A DNA stretch of 64,000 nt from Nothopassalora personata (GCA_033816765.1 CM066291.1:3224001-3288000), one strand, 5' to 3'; positions 1-11,034 are shown, numbered from the stretch's first letter. A program made the numbers and translations. Notes: a model not told the origin generated them from the sequence alone.

Positions 1-118
1 AGCGTCGGGAAATGGAAGGGTAGGTTAAGTTACGGCGCTTAACCTACCGATTTGCTAAAGCCGGATTTAATAAAATTAGTAAGGTTCTCGCACTATCTCG
101 GAAAAACCTCGGACTTTG

Positions 119-144
119 ATTTACCGGTCCCGGGACCGGTAAAT
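119..144. repeat. 26 bp perfect palindrome, copy 1
   Basis: Perfect 26 bp palindrome with arm ATTTACCGGTCCC and its reverse complement, no loop. It is the first of three related copies (119, 4045, 8316) and lies left of the gypsy pol remnant. Function unknown; a transposon end, an insertion target or a structural site are all possible. Confidence 0.9.
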
Positions 145-172
145 AGCTATAGTGAGGAAAACGGATATAACT

Positions 173-277
173 ACGACACGACGCATCTATAGGACGACAC
201 GACGCATCTATAGGACGACACGACGCATCTATAGGACGACACGACGTATCTATAGGACGACACGACGCATCTATAGG
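173..277. repeat. five-copy 21 bp tandem repeat
   Basis: Five consecutive 21 bp units (173-193, 194-214, 215-235, 236-256, 257-277), each starting ACGACACGACG and ending CTATAGG. Only unit four differs, by one C-to-T change (CGCATC to CGTATC), itself a CpA-to-TpA change. It lies upstream of the gypsy pol frame. There are no spacers between the units, so it is not a CRISPR array. Confidence 0.95.
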
Positions 278-510
278 AACCCGGTAAGGCTCTAACGCCT
301 AGTAACCATTCAGCTCACTTATTAGGATTGCTTAGGACTACTAGAGTAAAGGAACGAGTTATAGAAATTGGAACAGGCGCGTTTAAGGGAGATTCTATTG
401 CTAACGTTTATTCAGTTTAAGGGGATTAGCCTTCCGAGATCCTAAGGTAATCTACATTAAATGCTTAGGCACGAAAGCAATAAGTAGGCTAATATATAGC
501 TAATATTAGG

Positions 511-3500
511 ATGCCGCAGGTCTTTACGATGTATAAGCGTAAGGCGGATAAGAAGAAGCTAGTAGACGCGAGCGTTCACGAACGCCTAGAATTACGAGTT
601 AAGGGAGATATAGAATGGAAGCGTAGGGCGCTGTACCTAGAATCTAAGATGCCTAAAGGACAAGGACCGTTCGATAGGAAGTACTTAACTAAGAAATTCT
701 TAAGTATTAAGCGAGGTAGCCAAATCACTCTAGAACGACTTATCTTAATTAAGGTTAGCATTAAGCTATTGCTAATGGAAAGGGCCTTATTCGATAAGAT
801 GCTCTACAACCGGGAGGCAGTCCTCGCTTAGGATTTCAGTTATATAAGGCAAATTAGGCACGACGTCGTGCTACCTTAGAAGATTAACACGGTCCCTTAT
901 AGGCCATAGTAGGCACGCCCTATCCGGTTGCACCTAAGTCTTAGGGCAATCGTTAAGCGTATAATTAGAGCCCGGATTAAGAACAACATCCTAGAATACT
1001 TATAAGGGGCATACTCTAATAGCTAGTTCCTAGTCGTAAAGAAGGTTAATGCCTCTAGAAGCGATGTGCTATATCGGTTAATTAACTTAGCTATGCTCCT
1101 AAATAAGGTTACTATACGTGATGCTAACATTCCACCGGACACGGATAGCTTCTTAGAGGATTTTACCGGTTGCCGAGTCGCTTTACTTGTAGACCTGTTT
1201 TTAGGTTATGATTAGATTACTTTAGATGAGTCCTACCGGGACTTAATAGCCTTTATAACCCCTCTTAGCCTAGTACGTAACACGACTCTACCTTAAGGGG
1301 CTACTAATTCAGTTACTTAGTTCGTACGTGCGGTAATAAAGATTCTACTTAATTATATCTCGTATCGAGTAAAGCCGTTTCTCGATAACATCGGTATTAA
1401 GGGACTAACTAAGGACTATAGGAATGCCGAAGTAGAGCCTAGGCTAAGGAGATGGGTCGTTAATCACATCGTCTCCCTAGATCTAGTTCTTACTAACCTA
1501 GAGAGAGCTAGTGCGGTGGTTACTAGAGGCAAATCCTAATAGTTATATAAAAAGCTTAAGATTGTTAGGTACGTTACTAGCCCGGATGGTCGCTATCCTA
1601 ACCTAAAGGTTGTAGCTAAGATCCTAGACTAGCCTACGCCCACCTATATTAAGGAGGTCCGCACCTATATAGGGCTGTGTGTGTACTTCCGGATATAGAT
1701 CCCCTAGTTCGTTATTATCGCTCGACTAATGTACAAGCTACTAAAGAAGGACGCCGAGTTCACCTAGATAGAAAATAAGCAGTTCTTAAAAGAAGAGGTT
1801 ACTAGATACCTTATATAGGCTCTAGCCTTAGTTACCCTCTACTACTTACCTAGTGCTAGGTCCATCTTTATCTTAGTTAATGCTAGCGGCACTAGATAGG
1901 GATGTATCGTTTCTTAAGAATTAATAGATAGCACTCGACGGCGTTACCCGGTGCGGTATAAGAGTGGACTCTAGAACGCGTTAGAATCTAGATATAATAC
2001 TAGTAAGCGGGAATGCCTTAGGGTCCTTAAGGGGCTTAAGAAGATCTAGAGATATATCACTAGCGTTAATTTTGTCCTTAAGGTTAATGCTAAGACACTT
2101 GTATAGTAACTTAACCGGCCGGCTTCGGACCTACCTAACTCGGCAATAGCCCGGTGGGTCGTATAGATTAGGCTGTTTACATTCGAAGTAAAGCACGTTA
2201 TGGGAGCTAGGTATACTAGCCTAGATGCCCTATCTCGTAGGCCCTCTATACCTTAGGAACCTAAGGAAGCTAACGAAGACGAAGTCGACTAGATGATAGA
2301 TAATAAGCTATTTAGGTACCCGGAGCCGGTCGATACCTATCTAGTTAAAATCTAGAAAACACGACATCTCGGGGACTAATATTCTAAGGGCTCTTAGTAG
2401 CTTACTTAGGTTATAGAAACTAGGACCCGGCCCGATAGTGTTACCCGTACTAAGTACCGCCGACTAGTAAAGAAGAGCGTTAATTTCTTTATCCGAGACT
2501 AATTACTATTCTTCTAGAAGCGCCGAGGAGCACCGTTGCAACTTGTAATTAACGATAATAAGGCTTAGAAGGAGATCGTTATAGAGTGCTATAAGAGACA
2601 CGGTTACCGTAGCGCTAAGGTCGTGTATAACCTTATTTCCGATCGGTATTACTAGGACGGGTGCTTCGCCGATGTCTCTACGTAGGTTCAAAGTTGTGCT
2701 CCCTATAGGTTTCGCGAAGGTAACTAGCGCGCTAGTAAGCTTCACTTATCGAGCCCTTAGGTTATTAGTAAGAAGTGGTACTCGGACCCCGTCTAGGTAC
2801 ATAAAAATGGATACCTCCTAGTTGCGCGCGAAGCACTTAGTAACTAGATCGAGGCTAGAGTAATAAGGGCACCTCCTAGCTCTAAGACGGTTACTAAGTT
2901 TCTATACGAAGATGTCTTCTATAGGTACGGCTACTATACTGAAATTGTACTTAATAACGCTACGGTTTATGCGGCTAAGGTTAAGCGGTTACTCGTAGGA
3001 CTTAGTGTCCGAAGGATCCGAATATTACCGTACTATCCGTAGTCTAATGCTCTAGTCGAGGTTAGGCACCGTCCGATTCTTATAGCGTTAGTAAAGCTTA
3101 TAAGGAACATATACCGCGGATAGGAGCAATAGGTACCCGCTATGTTATAGGCTAATAGGACTACGACCTATCGTACTACTAGAATAACGCTAGCTTAGGT
3201 CCTATATAGCTATCGCACGATTCTACTAATTAAGGTTAAGCACCCGACGTAGGCAAATTACTAATAGAGATCGGTAAGAACGACTAAGGACCTACTTACT
3301 ATACGTGCGCGTTAACTCTAGGCTCGAGACCTTAGTTTAGACGAGCTATATGCTCGAAGGAAGCGACTAAGAGAACTTAGTAAGGACTACTTTAATTCTT
3401 ACCGGAATGTTAACTCTATTAGTTTCTAGAAGGGCGACCTTATTATAAGATTCGATAAGCTATATAAGGATAACTTCTTACGTAAGATCGGTTACCGATA

Positions 3501-3903
3501 GTAAGGTCTATATCGGGTGTCTAGTGTCTCTAGGGAGTTTAGTACCTATATTCTTAAGGAACTTAATAGTACGCTAATGAAGGGTGTTTAGGTACGAGAA
3601 AACCTTAAGCTAGTTCTAGAGCTTCGCCCAGATAACATAGGAGTACTAGGCCTAGATAATAGGATCGATCTCGTAATAGGGGAGGGAGAAGTCGCTAATA
3701 GCGTCGCTAATAGCGTCGCTAATAGCGAAGACAGTAGTAATTCGAACGAGATCGAGCCTATCGCCGACGAAGACGTGATACCTATAGGAGTTAACGAAAG
3801 GGGATCGTGTCCTAAACCGGAATCTAAGAAGCTATAGGTTAGGCCTTATAACCTTTCTATAGCCGAAATTTTACAGCTTAGTAGGATCGAGGCTAAGAAC
3901 TAA
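511..3903 (+). pseudogene. Ty3/gypsy pol polyprotein (RT-RNase H-integrase), RIP-inactivated
   Basis: One frame runs the whole length. The first 106 codons are open and are followed by many in-frame TAG/TAA codons. About 1,060-1,400 reads as reverse transcriptase: YRLIN, then IRDANIPP, then a VDLF-LGYD stretch where the family has a D-x-x-SGYDQ motif, then LP(stop)GATNS where the family has LPQGATNS, and PFLDNIG where the family has the catalytic FLDD. About 1,850-1,930 is RNase H-like (NASGT). About 2,580-2,720 is the HHCC zinc region of integrase, and about 2,900-3,250 the integrase core (ALVE, HRPI). Stops sit at positions where relatives have Gln or Trp, as expected for CpA-to-TpA changes. 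A 12 bp unit is repeated three times at 3691-3726 near the end. Not functional. Confidence 0.88.
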
Positions 3904-4044
3904 TTAGTTAGCAATAGCGTACGGAGTTCACTTCCCTTAGGCATGTGTCGCGCATACCCTTTAGTTTATTAAGCCGATTCGGTTATCTAGACTTTACTTT
4001 ATAGGGTGTTCTTACCTTAGTTAGACCTCAGTTAGTAGAGTTAC

Positions 4045-4070
4045 ATTTACCGGTCCCGAGACCGGTAAAT
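4045..4070. repeat. 26 bp palindrome, copy 2
   Basis: Same 26 bp palindrome as at 119-144 with a single G-to-A change near the centre (CCCGAGACC instead of CCCGGGACC). It separates the gypsy remnant from the next block. A second, shorter palindrome (ATTACGTAAT) follows at about 4073, and a similar TTACGTAA follows copy 3. Confidence 0.9.
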
Positions 4071-4579
4071 CGGATTACGTAATAGCGTAGTATACCTCTA
4101 CCGAATGCTTACCTAGGTAGTTACTAGCACTGGTTTTCGGTTACATGTAGGGTTATCGGACCTTTAGTATAACCTTAATAGTACTGCTCTTACTACTTAT
4201 AAGACCGGTCTCGGCGCTACTGCCTTATAACGGTTATAGGGACATACGCTAAGAGGCATACTTAAGCGCAGCTCTCTACCTACTACTTCCTCTCCTTTTC
4301 TTTAAACACTAATACATCTATCTACTACTACACACATTAGACGGTTCTTTAGCCTCTCTCTCTTTACGACCTTAACCTTCTTTAAAGCTCCTACCCTAAT
4401 ACTAAGCTTTTAAAGCTTACTAATACTCTAGAGTAGTACTACGAGATAGCTAGCTCTTACGATCTCACTACTAGCGAATCCTAGTTATTATAGCTTTAGC
4501 TAGTCTATCGTTACGCCCGGCTAGCTCGAGTATAGCGCTTACTAGTACTGTTACTAGGCTTACCCGCCTACCTTAGACC
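4071..4579. other. RIP-affected leader of unidentified block
   Basis: No protein could be read with confidence. The stretch is rich in CTAC and CTCT runs (about 4,270-4,400) resembling a pyrimidine-rich promoter or 5' leader before the long frame that follows. TpA-rich and CpA-poor like its neighbours. Confidence 0.5.
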
Positions 4580-7500
4580 TTGTTCGAGTCCCTTCGCCTA
4601 CCGGATAACGTTAAGCATGTCCTTACTAACACGAACACGCTAAAGTCCGCCGCTAATGTTATGTTCCGAGAGCTTAGTCCTTAGAAGCGGGTTAAGGTGT
4701 TAAAGGACTTCTATAAGGGCTTCGAGAAGGTGTTCGAAGACTACTCCGTCTAGGTTAACCTATTTTTCGAGGAAGTTAAGAGCGGCATAGGTAAGAGCTA
4801 CTAGGATAAATTCCTTAGTAACAAGAAGCTCGATGTCTTGTTTCCTATCGTCGGTAAGATTCGTAAGACCGGTTTAGAGATTCGTAACCGAGAGAAGACT
4901 CTTCGAGCTACGCTTACCCGCTACTAGCTATAGTAGATAGACAATAAGATTCTTAATCGACGCGTTATCTCCGAGCTTTATAGTACTAACAGCGGGCGCC
5001 GCTAGTTTACGGCCTTTATTAATAAGTACCTAGATTATAGTAGGGCTATTAGTAGAATTTAGAGGGTACTAATCTAGCGTATAAGGATCGGCCGTAAGGG
5101 CATAGATCGTAAGCGAATTCTAGAGCCTAGTGATCTTACCCGGTACGATAGGGAGGCTAAAGCACGTAGTATTAATCCGCAGTCGGCTAAGAGTAGGGAG
5201 ATTATTAGAAGACACCGCCTAGCCGTCTATAAGGATAGCCTTCTATACTTTATAGAGGGTACTATTACTAAGAAGTCCGCGTCCCTAGAGGATAGTATAG
5301 ATTAACCTAGACTATCTAGCTAGTAACAGCCTTAGCTACGTTAGCTACTACCGGGTAGTAAAGGTAAAGGACGTGTAAAGAGTACTACGCTAACTCTACT
5401 AGCCTCTACCTAGCCTACAGTCCTATCGAGAGGAGGTCGTAAGTCGAGTTGACTTAAGTAGCTCCGTATAGGCGAGAGTATAGGTAAGGGTATAACTACG
5501 CCTACTCAATCCTCGCCTAACCGAACGCTAGACGGCGCTCCTATACGTGAAGGTAGTCCGCTAGGTACACCGGTTAGTACCCTACGATCTACTCCGGCCC
5601 TAACTGAGAATAGTAATCCGATACTTACTATATTACCTTCGGCTATAATTAGGGATGTATTAGTCTTTAAGGATTAGATCCTATAAGAAGACGAGGCCCT
5701 CCGGATTAAGCGCACTAAGTGCACCTACAATAAGCGGTACTATAGCATTAAGTTTAGAAACTCGATTAATGTAGATAGCATTAACTAGCTACCTAAGCAC
5801 CGGATAGCGGGCCTTAAGATACTCGAATATGCTGTCTCGGACGTTCTTAAGAGGGATAGTAAGGTTAGCGCTATAATGTACAATTAGTATGTTCGAGATT
5901 TCTACTATAAGGCCCTCTACTTCGTTACGAATCCCGGTATTACCGCTAATACCCTATGTAAGCGCGCGCTTAAGGTCTAAGACTAGCTCTTTAAAGGTAA
6001 GAGTTTTTTAGCTATTAAGGTGAAGAATGGATCGTGGTTTCGCCCTAATAAGCGTAGTTAGAAGACTATTAACCCGCTTAGCTACCTCCGCGTTCGAGGC
6101 AAAGTCGGCACTACGAGTAGCATCGTTACGTATACTAACTATAACTAGATCCTCGACAAATTTAGCATCGATAAAGCTAACTAAGCCGATCTTAATAGCA
6201 CCGGTACCTACATTAATAGTAACATGCTATACTAGTATAATGACACTAAACTAGCGCCGCGGGTTAAAACAGTTAGAGAGATAATAAGTCGGGAATTCGA
6301 CGTGTACCGATAGTACCTACGAGAATTGAATAAGGTTAGTAACGGCGGCGTCTACTAGAACATATAGTATTCTCTAAGCTAATAGATCATGCGATAAGAC
6401 CCCGGGCTATAGCTCTTATAAGTAGCGCTACACCCTTAATACTACACTTAGTTCATCTCCTTCCCTAGGCCTACGATTTTTAGCTTTCATAGGGCTTATT
6501 AGGGGGGTAATACGAACACTATAGTGCAGTATACTAGGGTCGACTTAAACCTCGAAATTGAAAACTACTAGATTAGTAACCGGCTTAATATGCTATACTC
6601 TCTTAACTTAGAGGGCACTAGTAGGCCGGAGTTTTTATACGGTTTTTATAAGTAAGGGAATACTAGAGAGTTTATCTAGTAGTGCTAGATTAACGACTAT
6701 ATAGAAGACGGCCGATTTAAGCGTTTCTTCTCGGTTAGGGTCTAGAATTACCTAAGTAAGAACAGCATTAGCTAGTTTAGAGAGGACCTAAGCGCTAGGC
6801 AAATGCGGGTAACTACTATAGGCGTTCTAATAAGGTAGGCCGTATATAAGAGGACACTGCGTTAGATTAACCCTTACTTTATCGAGATCCGCGACGATAA
6901 CTATCTTAAACTCTAGAGAAGCTAGAGCATGCACTAGGTGATAGACCTCCATCGTAACTTTAAGACGCTAAGTGAGAGCGCTTTAGGATTTAAGTATCGA
7001 CGCCTAGTACCCGGCTATCCTTTTCCTACGGCCGTACACCTTAGTAGCATTAGCCCTCTGTCCGATGCCCTAGCGGGTTTAAAGTCTTAGAACGATAATG
7101 AAGTTATCCTTAATGCTAGAAGGTAGCTTAATGCTACGGTCCGCCTAGACTCGGAGCTCTTCTATAAGAAGATGTATAATCAGCGCGTCCGAGCTATGAA
7201 ATTAATAGATAAGTAGCTTAGCTTAGTTACTACTCTCGAGCAGATGTGCTTTATAAGCGAAGGGCGTAATAAGAGCTTCTTCCGTAACTACTATAGGAAC
7301 TTTACTAGCTAGCTACTTAGGGACGCGTCTAGTAAGACTAGTGTTAGCTACGATAACGAGTAGGTCTAGACAAAGGAGTTGTGTAAGAATGAGTGGAACT
7401 AAGTAGTTAGTACGGGTTTATAGGCTCCTAGTTTCTAGTTAATTTCCGGCTATAGCTGTAGCCTATGGGATTCTAGTTCTAATTCTAGTTCTGATTCTAG

Positions 7501-7590
7501 TTCTGATTCTAGTTCTGATTCTAGTTCTAATGCTAGTTCTAATGCTAGTTCTAATGCTTCGGGTACAGGTGCTTCTAGTCCTTAGATCTT
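4580..7590 (+). pseudogene. unidentified ~1,000-codon reading frame, RIP-inactivated
   Basis: A single plus frame can be followed from about 4,580 to about 7,590. It is interrupted only by TAG/TAA stops apart from undisturbed coding-like stretches, and the same frame phase was checked at 4661, 5690, 6026, 6539, 7238 and 7469. The N-terminal third is charged and helical (EVKSGIGKSY, KFLSNKKLDVLFP). A Ser/Pro/Thr-rich linker follows at about 5,300-5,640, and then a long domain containing NGSWFRPNKRS, YLRVRGKVGTTSS and NLEGTSRPEFLYGFYK. The end is a Ser-Asn/Asp repeat (7,470-7,560). I do not recognise reverse transcriptase, integrase, DDE, tyrosine recombinase or helicase motifs. It is bounded by two copies of the 26 bp palindrome. 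It is probably the protein of a dead mobile element of unknown class; function not assigned. Confidence 0.6.
7470..7560 (+). repeat. 12 bp serine-rich coding repeat
   Basis: Imperfect 12 bp units (TCTAGTTCTGAT and TCTAGTTCTAAT/GCT variants), about seven in tandem. In the frame of the preceding long reading frame they give Ser-Ser-Ser-Asn/Asp and Ala-Ser-Ser-Asn repeats. Probably a low-complexity C-terminal tail. Confidence 0.8.
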
Positions 7591-8868
7591 ACTTGTTTCT
7601 TATAGTTACTTATCTTCCCTTAACTTACTTTCTAGTTACGCGGTAGACTCGTCTTTAGATTTATTAGGTTACTAGTACTAACGCTCACTTGTCTTATAAA
7701 TAGCGTTTACGTTATTCGACTATCTAGCCCGCTCGATTAATACTAACATAGCTGTCTATTCCCTCGCTAGTTTTGTAGTATACGATAACGTAGTACGACG
7801 GGCGTAAGTCGCGGATTATCGACGTTACTATTACGGTCTCTATTAAAGAAATCCTTTCGACCTTCATAAACTGTCGCTAGTAGGCCCTAGGATTGCCTAA
7901 CATCTTATATATTAAGCTAAATAGTAGGGTGAGCTACTGTACTACTATAAGACTACCTTAGCTTACAGCGACTAACTATACTACCTGTATTGCCCGGGCT
8001 TACTACTTTGGAACCTAAGGACAGGTTCGTAATAGGGGAGGATATATTAACGACTAATAGGTTGTGTTAACCTTAGGTTTAGAGGGGGTCCCTTAGGTCC
8101 AACTTGCCCTAATTTCATTTAGGTTTAATTAGACATTTAGGTAAGCTAGTAGGACCTAGTATAGCTATTAAAGATATGTACTACGTAGCTAAGCATTATA
8201 AGCGTAGCATTAAGGTAACAATTCAATTTATACCTCTCGAGTAGAGGGTATAGGGGTTTAGGGTCCGCCAATCCTCTTGTTTATCTAGCTACTGCGCTAC
8301 TCGTCACGTGACCTAATTTCCCGGTCCCGGGACCGGCAAATACCCCTGCTTACGTAAGCACCGCTCCATACCACCACAACTCGGACAGGCCTACATAGGG
8401 TGGTTAGTAGACATTACTAGCTAAATCTTTAACGTCGCTAAGCTATATATAGAGAGCGCCTTTAAGTAGCGGGCGGTATAAGTACTATTATTACGACAAT
8501 AGGAAACTAAGTCTCTCCCTCTCCCTTTTAACCCTTCGATCTTAATCCCTTAAACCCCCTCTTAGACCCGACCCGAAGTAACTAGGTCGGTAGAAGAAAC
8601 ACTTAATAAGCGACGCCTATTTTAAAGCCTACGACGTAACGAATAACTTTACTACGATATAAAGAAGAGAATAGAAGAGAGGAGAAGCGAGGATACGCCT
8701 AGATACTATTAACGAAGATACTCAATACTATACGAAAGGAGAGAGAACACGGCGGACTCTCTCTCTAGATAATAACGGCTATTAAAGTACCTAGGTAACT
8801 TATAGGAACTAAGAGAGATAGTAAACCGCGTAAACTACTACTTAGTATAGCTAGAACTAAGATAGGCT
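7591..8868. other. RIP-degraded repeat, no gene
   Basis: TpA-rich, CpA-poor sequence with no gene that I can read. It contains the third palindrome (8316-8341) and, after it, a TATA-like stretch (CTATATATAG near 8,445) followed by pyrimidine-rich and then GA-rich tracts (8,505-8,760), a layout that recalls an LTR/leader of another degraded element. The last five bases before 8874 are the ATAAA duplication made by the nested LTR element. Confidence 0.5.
8316..8341. repeat. 26 bp palindrome, copy 3
   Basis: Third copy, with two differences in the outer arms (ATTTCCC on the left, GGCAAAT on the right). It is followed within 10 bp by GCTTACGTAAGC and preceded by the palindrome GTCACGTGAC at about 8304. 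The three copies are spaced about 3.9 and 4.3 kb apart. Confidence 0.88.
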
Positions 8869-8873
8869 ATAAA

Positions 8874-9202
8874 TGTTAGGAACCGCTGTACGTTATCACA
8901 ACTCGGGCTTGGATCTTTGCAGGGATGTCTCAATCAGTTATGAAGGTAGTGGTTCCAAACAGTATATGGTGTATACTTAAAATGAGTTGAGCACGAAGCT
9001 CCTATCTACTTGCAAAAGAGCGTCGTCTATATAGTGCCATGTCTTGGCGCGACTTGATCAGTCCGATCAGTTGATCTGTCCTGCTCTCTCTGCTCCCTCA
9101 GAGATCACCCTAGAGCTCAGAGAGCGATCTCGTCCCATAGGTTTCCTTGCTCTCGTTTGCCTAACGAGTGGTTGTGGGTTCTCCACGAATCAAACCGTAA
9201 CA
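8874..9202 (-). repeat. LTR (3' LTR relative to gag)
   Basis: A 329 bp repeat with TG...CA ends (plus strand TGTTAGG to CGTAACA), identical to 11035-11363. The 8 bp palindrome CTATATAG at 9027-9034 is the best TATA box for either strand. In the minus direction the likely RNA start lies 30-40 bp downstream, near 8,995. This LTR is also placed to act as promoter, in reverse, for the plus-strand gene starting at 9280. Confidence 0.93.
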
Positions 9203-9215
9203 CCATCCCCCTTCT
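9203..9215 (-). other. polypurine tract of LTR element
   Basis: Minus strand AGAAGGGGGATGG directly before the 3' LTR, the usual place for the plus-strand primer. It fixes the direction of the element. Confidence 0.75.
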
Positions 9216-9279
9216 AGCCTAGCTTCGTCCCGAAGCTTATAGGGTCCGGCGTTTTCTTCGTCAATCCTGTCATGCAACG

Positions 9280-9982
9280 ATGACTTCTCTTTCATCTATC
9301 ACCATTGGTCCTTCTCAAGCAAAATCAACCCTTCGTCGCAAGCGCCTTGTCGAAGATATTGAAGAGAACGGTTACGAAATGGCTCCCTGCTCCTATTGTC
9401 GTTCCCTGAAACCTTTGGCTGATGGCAGTCGTCCTGCCTGCATCGTTGGTCCGAGGTCCTCGAAGTGCTCCGAGTGCGTTAGACACAACCGCAAGACTTG
9501 CGACGTTTCTCTGGCCTTCCCCCAATGGGAAAAACTTCGCTCCGTCCGGGAACAGCTTCGTCGCGACTTGGAATCCTTAGAAGAGGAGGAGATTGAGCTT
9601 CTCCAGCGTCTTACTGAGAAGCGCATGAAGAAAGTTCGTGTACGGAAACAGCTTCGTCTTGCTGAGCGTCGTACCGATGATGCGACCGGGAAGGCCCTCG
9701 ACGAACTCGAGCTGGACGACCCTCCTGTCGATCTCCCCTTCTCTGTTCCGTCCGGTGTAGAGGTCCCTGAACCTCCTTTCCCTTTCCATGGCATTCTCGA
9801 GATGCCTCCTCAAGACTGGAGTTCTCTGTCGGACGTCCCGCTGGACGATCCCTTGGATTTTCTCTTTCCTCCCGTCTTGGCATCTCAATCTTCGTAAGTC
9901 GTGTTACCCAGTAGTCATTTGTTCCGTGTCGTTGTGTTGACTTCTTTTCCTTAGGTCATCAAATCAAGAAGCCGCTGTTTGA
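9280..9982 (+). CDS. Zn2Cys6-like coiled-coil protein encoded antisense in the LTR element
   Basis: Predicted 213 aa protein from two exons: 9280-9893 and 9955-9982. The intron 9894-9954 has GTAAGT at its start, TTGAC as a possible branch point and CCTTAG at its end. Unspliced, the frame stops at 9897 (205 aa). Residues 37-74 hold six cysteines spaced C-x2-C-x13-C-x8-C-x2-C-x7-C, close to a fungal Zn2Cys6 cluster but with a longer first loop. Residues 83-132 are a highly charged Leu-rich coiled coil, and the C-terminus is acidic and hydrophobic (DDPPVDLPF, DDPLDFLF), like an activation region. The gene is tail to tail with gag, with only 27 bp between their stop codons. Plus-strand splice signals argue that it is really transcribed in this direction. 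A nucleic-acid-binding or regulatory role is inferred only. Confidence 0.72.
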
Positions 9983-10009
9983 TGCCTTGCTGTCCTCAGG
10001 TTGTTTCTG

Positions 10010-11008
10010 CTAGGCAGATTTCGAGAGAAAGCTCTCGCATTCCTGGTATGCATTCTCTTCGCGAATCATTGCGTTGAACTCGCGGCTAACTATGTTCTTT
10101 TTCTTGCAGTTTCTTGCATAATGGCCTTGCTCGCCACATACGTAGCAGGTGGAACCTTTGCTCTTCAGCCCCCTTCCTGTCCTACGTTCCGTTACGTCCA
10201 ATTCCATTGGGTCTCCGTAACCATTAGGGTCCTGACTTCTGGCCTTGAAGCCCCCTCTTCCGCCCGCGGCGGGTCTCTGGTATCCAGGCTGTACGAATCG
10301 GTCGTACCTCAAATCCTGGAGCCTTTCGTCGATCTCCTTTGCTGCCTTGATCATCGCCCCTAGCGTAACGACGCTGGCGTTTCGGGATAGTTCGGCTTTG
10401 ACGTTGTCTTTCAGCCCGAGGTAGAACTGCGATCGCAAAGCTGCGTCGTTCCATTCCAGGTCGGCGGCATATCCTTGGAATTCTGAGGCGTACAGCGCTA
10501 CAGAAGTAGTCTGTCGAAGTTGTCGGATATGTCGGTCGGCGTATACCTCCTCATTTGGTATCCCGTATAGATCATCGAGTTTCGTCTCAAACTCGTCGTA
10601 GTCGTGGAAAATTTTTCGAGTTTCCGTTTTCGGTGTTTCTCCCTCGCCCTGGTTGTGTAGCCAGTCCTTGAGGTATGGTCGGAATCCTCTAGCTGCTTTT
10701 CCTCGTAGGAAGGATGCGGCGTACAAGACCTTAGAGGCCTCGCCTTGAAACTGGTGTGCGTTGAAGTGAAGGTACAACTGAACCTGCAGTTGAAAAGCCT
10801 CCAGTTTGTCCTTGGTCCCGTCGAACGTCTCCGGCGTAGATACCTTAGGTGCACGGTGGTGGTCCTGTGAGTTCAGCATACCCATAGGAGTGTTGTTGTT
10901 CTTGCTGCTTCCTGTAATCGACATTTCGCTCATTCGTTCCGTGATGCCAGTTGACTGTGGCTGTTGTCGTGACGGACTCCGGGTAGCGTCTCTCCCAGAC
11001 ATATGCAA
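10010..11008 (-). CDS. Gag protein of Ty3-type LTR element
   Basis: 332 aa, single exon. A Ty3/gypsy-type capsid region (retrotrans_gag family) lies at about residues 55-230 (TPETFDGTKDKLEAF, then YLHFNAHQF). It is followed by a basic Gly/Arg segment and one CCHC zinc knuckle, C288-x2-C-x4-H-x4-C301 (CYVCGEQGHYARNC). It would form the particle shell and bind element RNA. The frame ends 31 residues after the knuckle with no protease or polymerase extension. Start chosen at the first ATG, 26 bp from the LTR. The frame is undamaged, in contrast to every other transposon gene in this block. Confidence 0.92.
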   Translation of the reverse strand: MHMSGRDATRSPSRQQPQSTGITERMSEMSITGSSKNNNTPMGMLNSQDHHRAPKVSTPETFDGTKDKLEAFQLQVQLYLHFNAHQFQGEASKVLYAASFLRGKAARGFRPYLKDWLHNQGEGETPKTETRKIFHDYDEFETKLDDLYGIPNEEVYADRHIRQLRQTTSVALYASEFQGYAADLEWNDAALRSQFYLGLKDNVKAELSRNASVVTLGAMIKAAKEIDERLQDLRYDRFVQPGYQRPAAGGRGGFKARSQDPNGYGDPMELDVTERRTGRGLKSKGSTCYVCGEQGHYARNCKKKNIVSREFNAMIREENAYQECESFLSKSA

Positions 11009-11023
11009 AGTGCCCTGGTGGTG

Positions 11024-11034
11024 GTGCTCAAAGT
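11024..11034 (-). other. putative self-priming primer binding site
   Basis: Immediately inside the 5' LTR the minus strand reads ACTTTGAGCAC. It does not begin with the TGG expected of a tRNA-primed site. Its TTGAGCAC (11031-11024) is the exact complement of GTGCTCAA in the LTR (8994-8987 and 11155-11148, minus), 30-40 bp after the TATA box, where the RNA would start. This is the arrangement of Tf1-type self-priming. Eight matching bases is short, so this is a suggestion. Confidence 0.45.

Larger units (their letters stand above)
1..4044 (+). mobile_element. RIP-degraded Ty3/gypsy retrotransposon remnant
   Basis: Degenerate fungal Ty3/gypsy (Metaviridae) element, plus strand, entering from the left edge. 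The pol frame (511-3903) shows reverse transcriptase, RNase H and integrase sections in that order. Positions 1-510 hold no readable protein: a 10 bp inverted repeat (20-29 with 38-47), a 26 bp palindrome (119-144) and a five-copy 21 bp tandem repeat (173-277). No LTR pair could be found in the visible part, so the true left end is either outside the window or destroyed. The visible right limit is the second palindrome at 4045. CpA is strongly depleted, so the copy was inactivated by RIP. Confidence 0.85.

Noticed and set aside
173..277. CRISPR-like regular repeat
   Set aside because: Units are directly adjacent with no spacers, and the host is a eukaryote. It is a simple tandem repeat.
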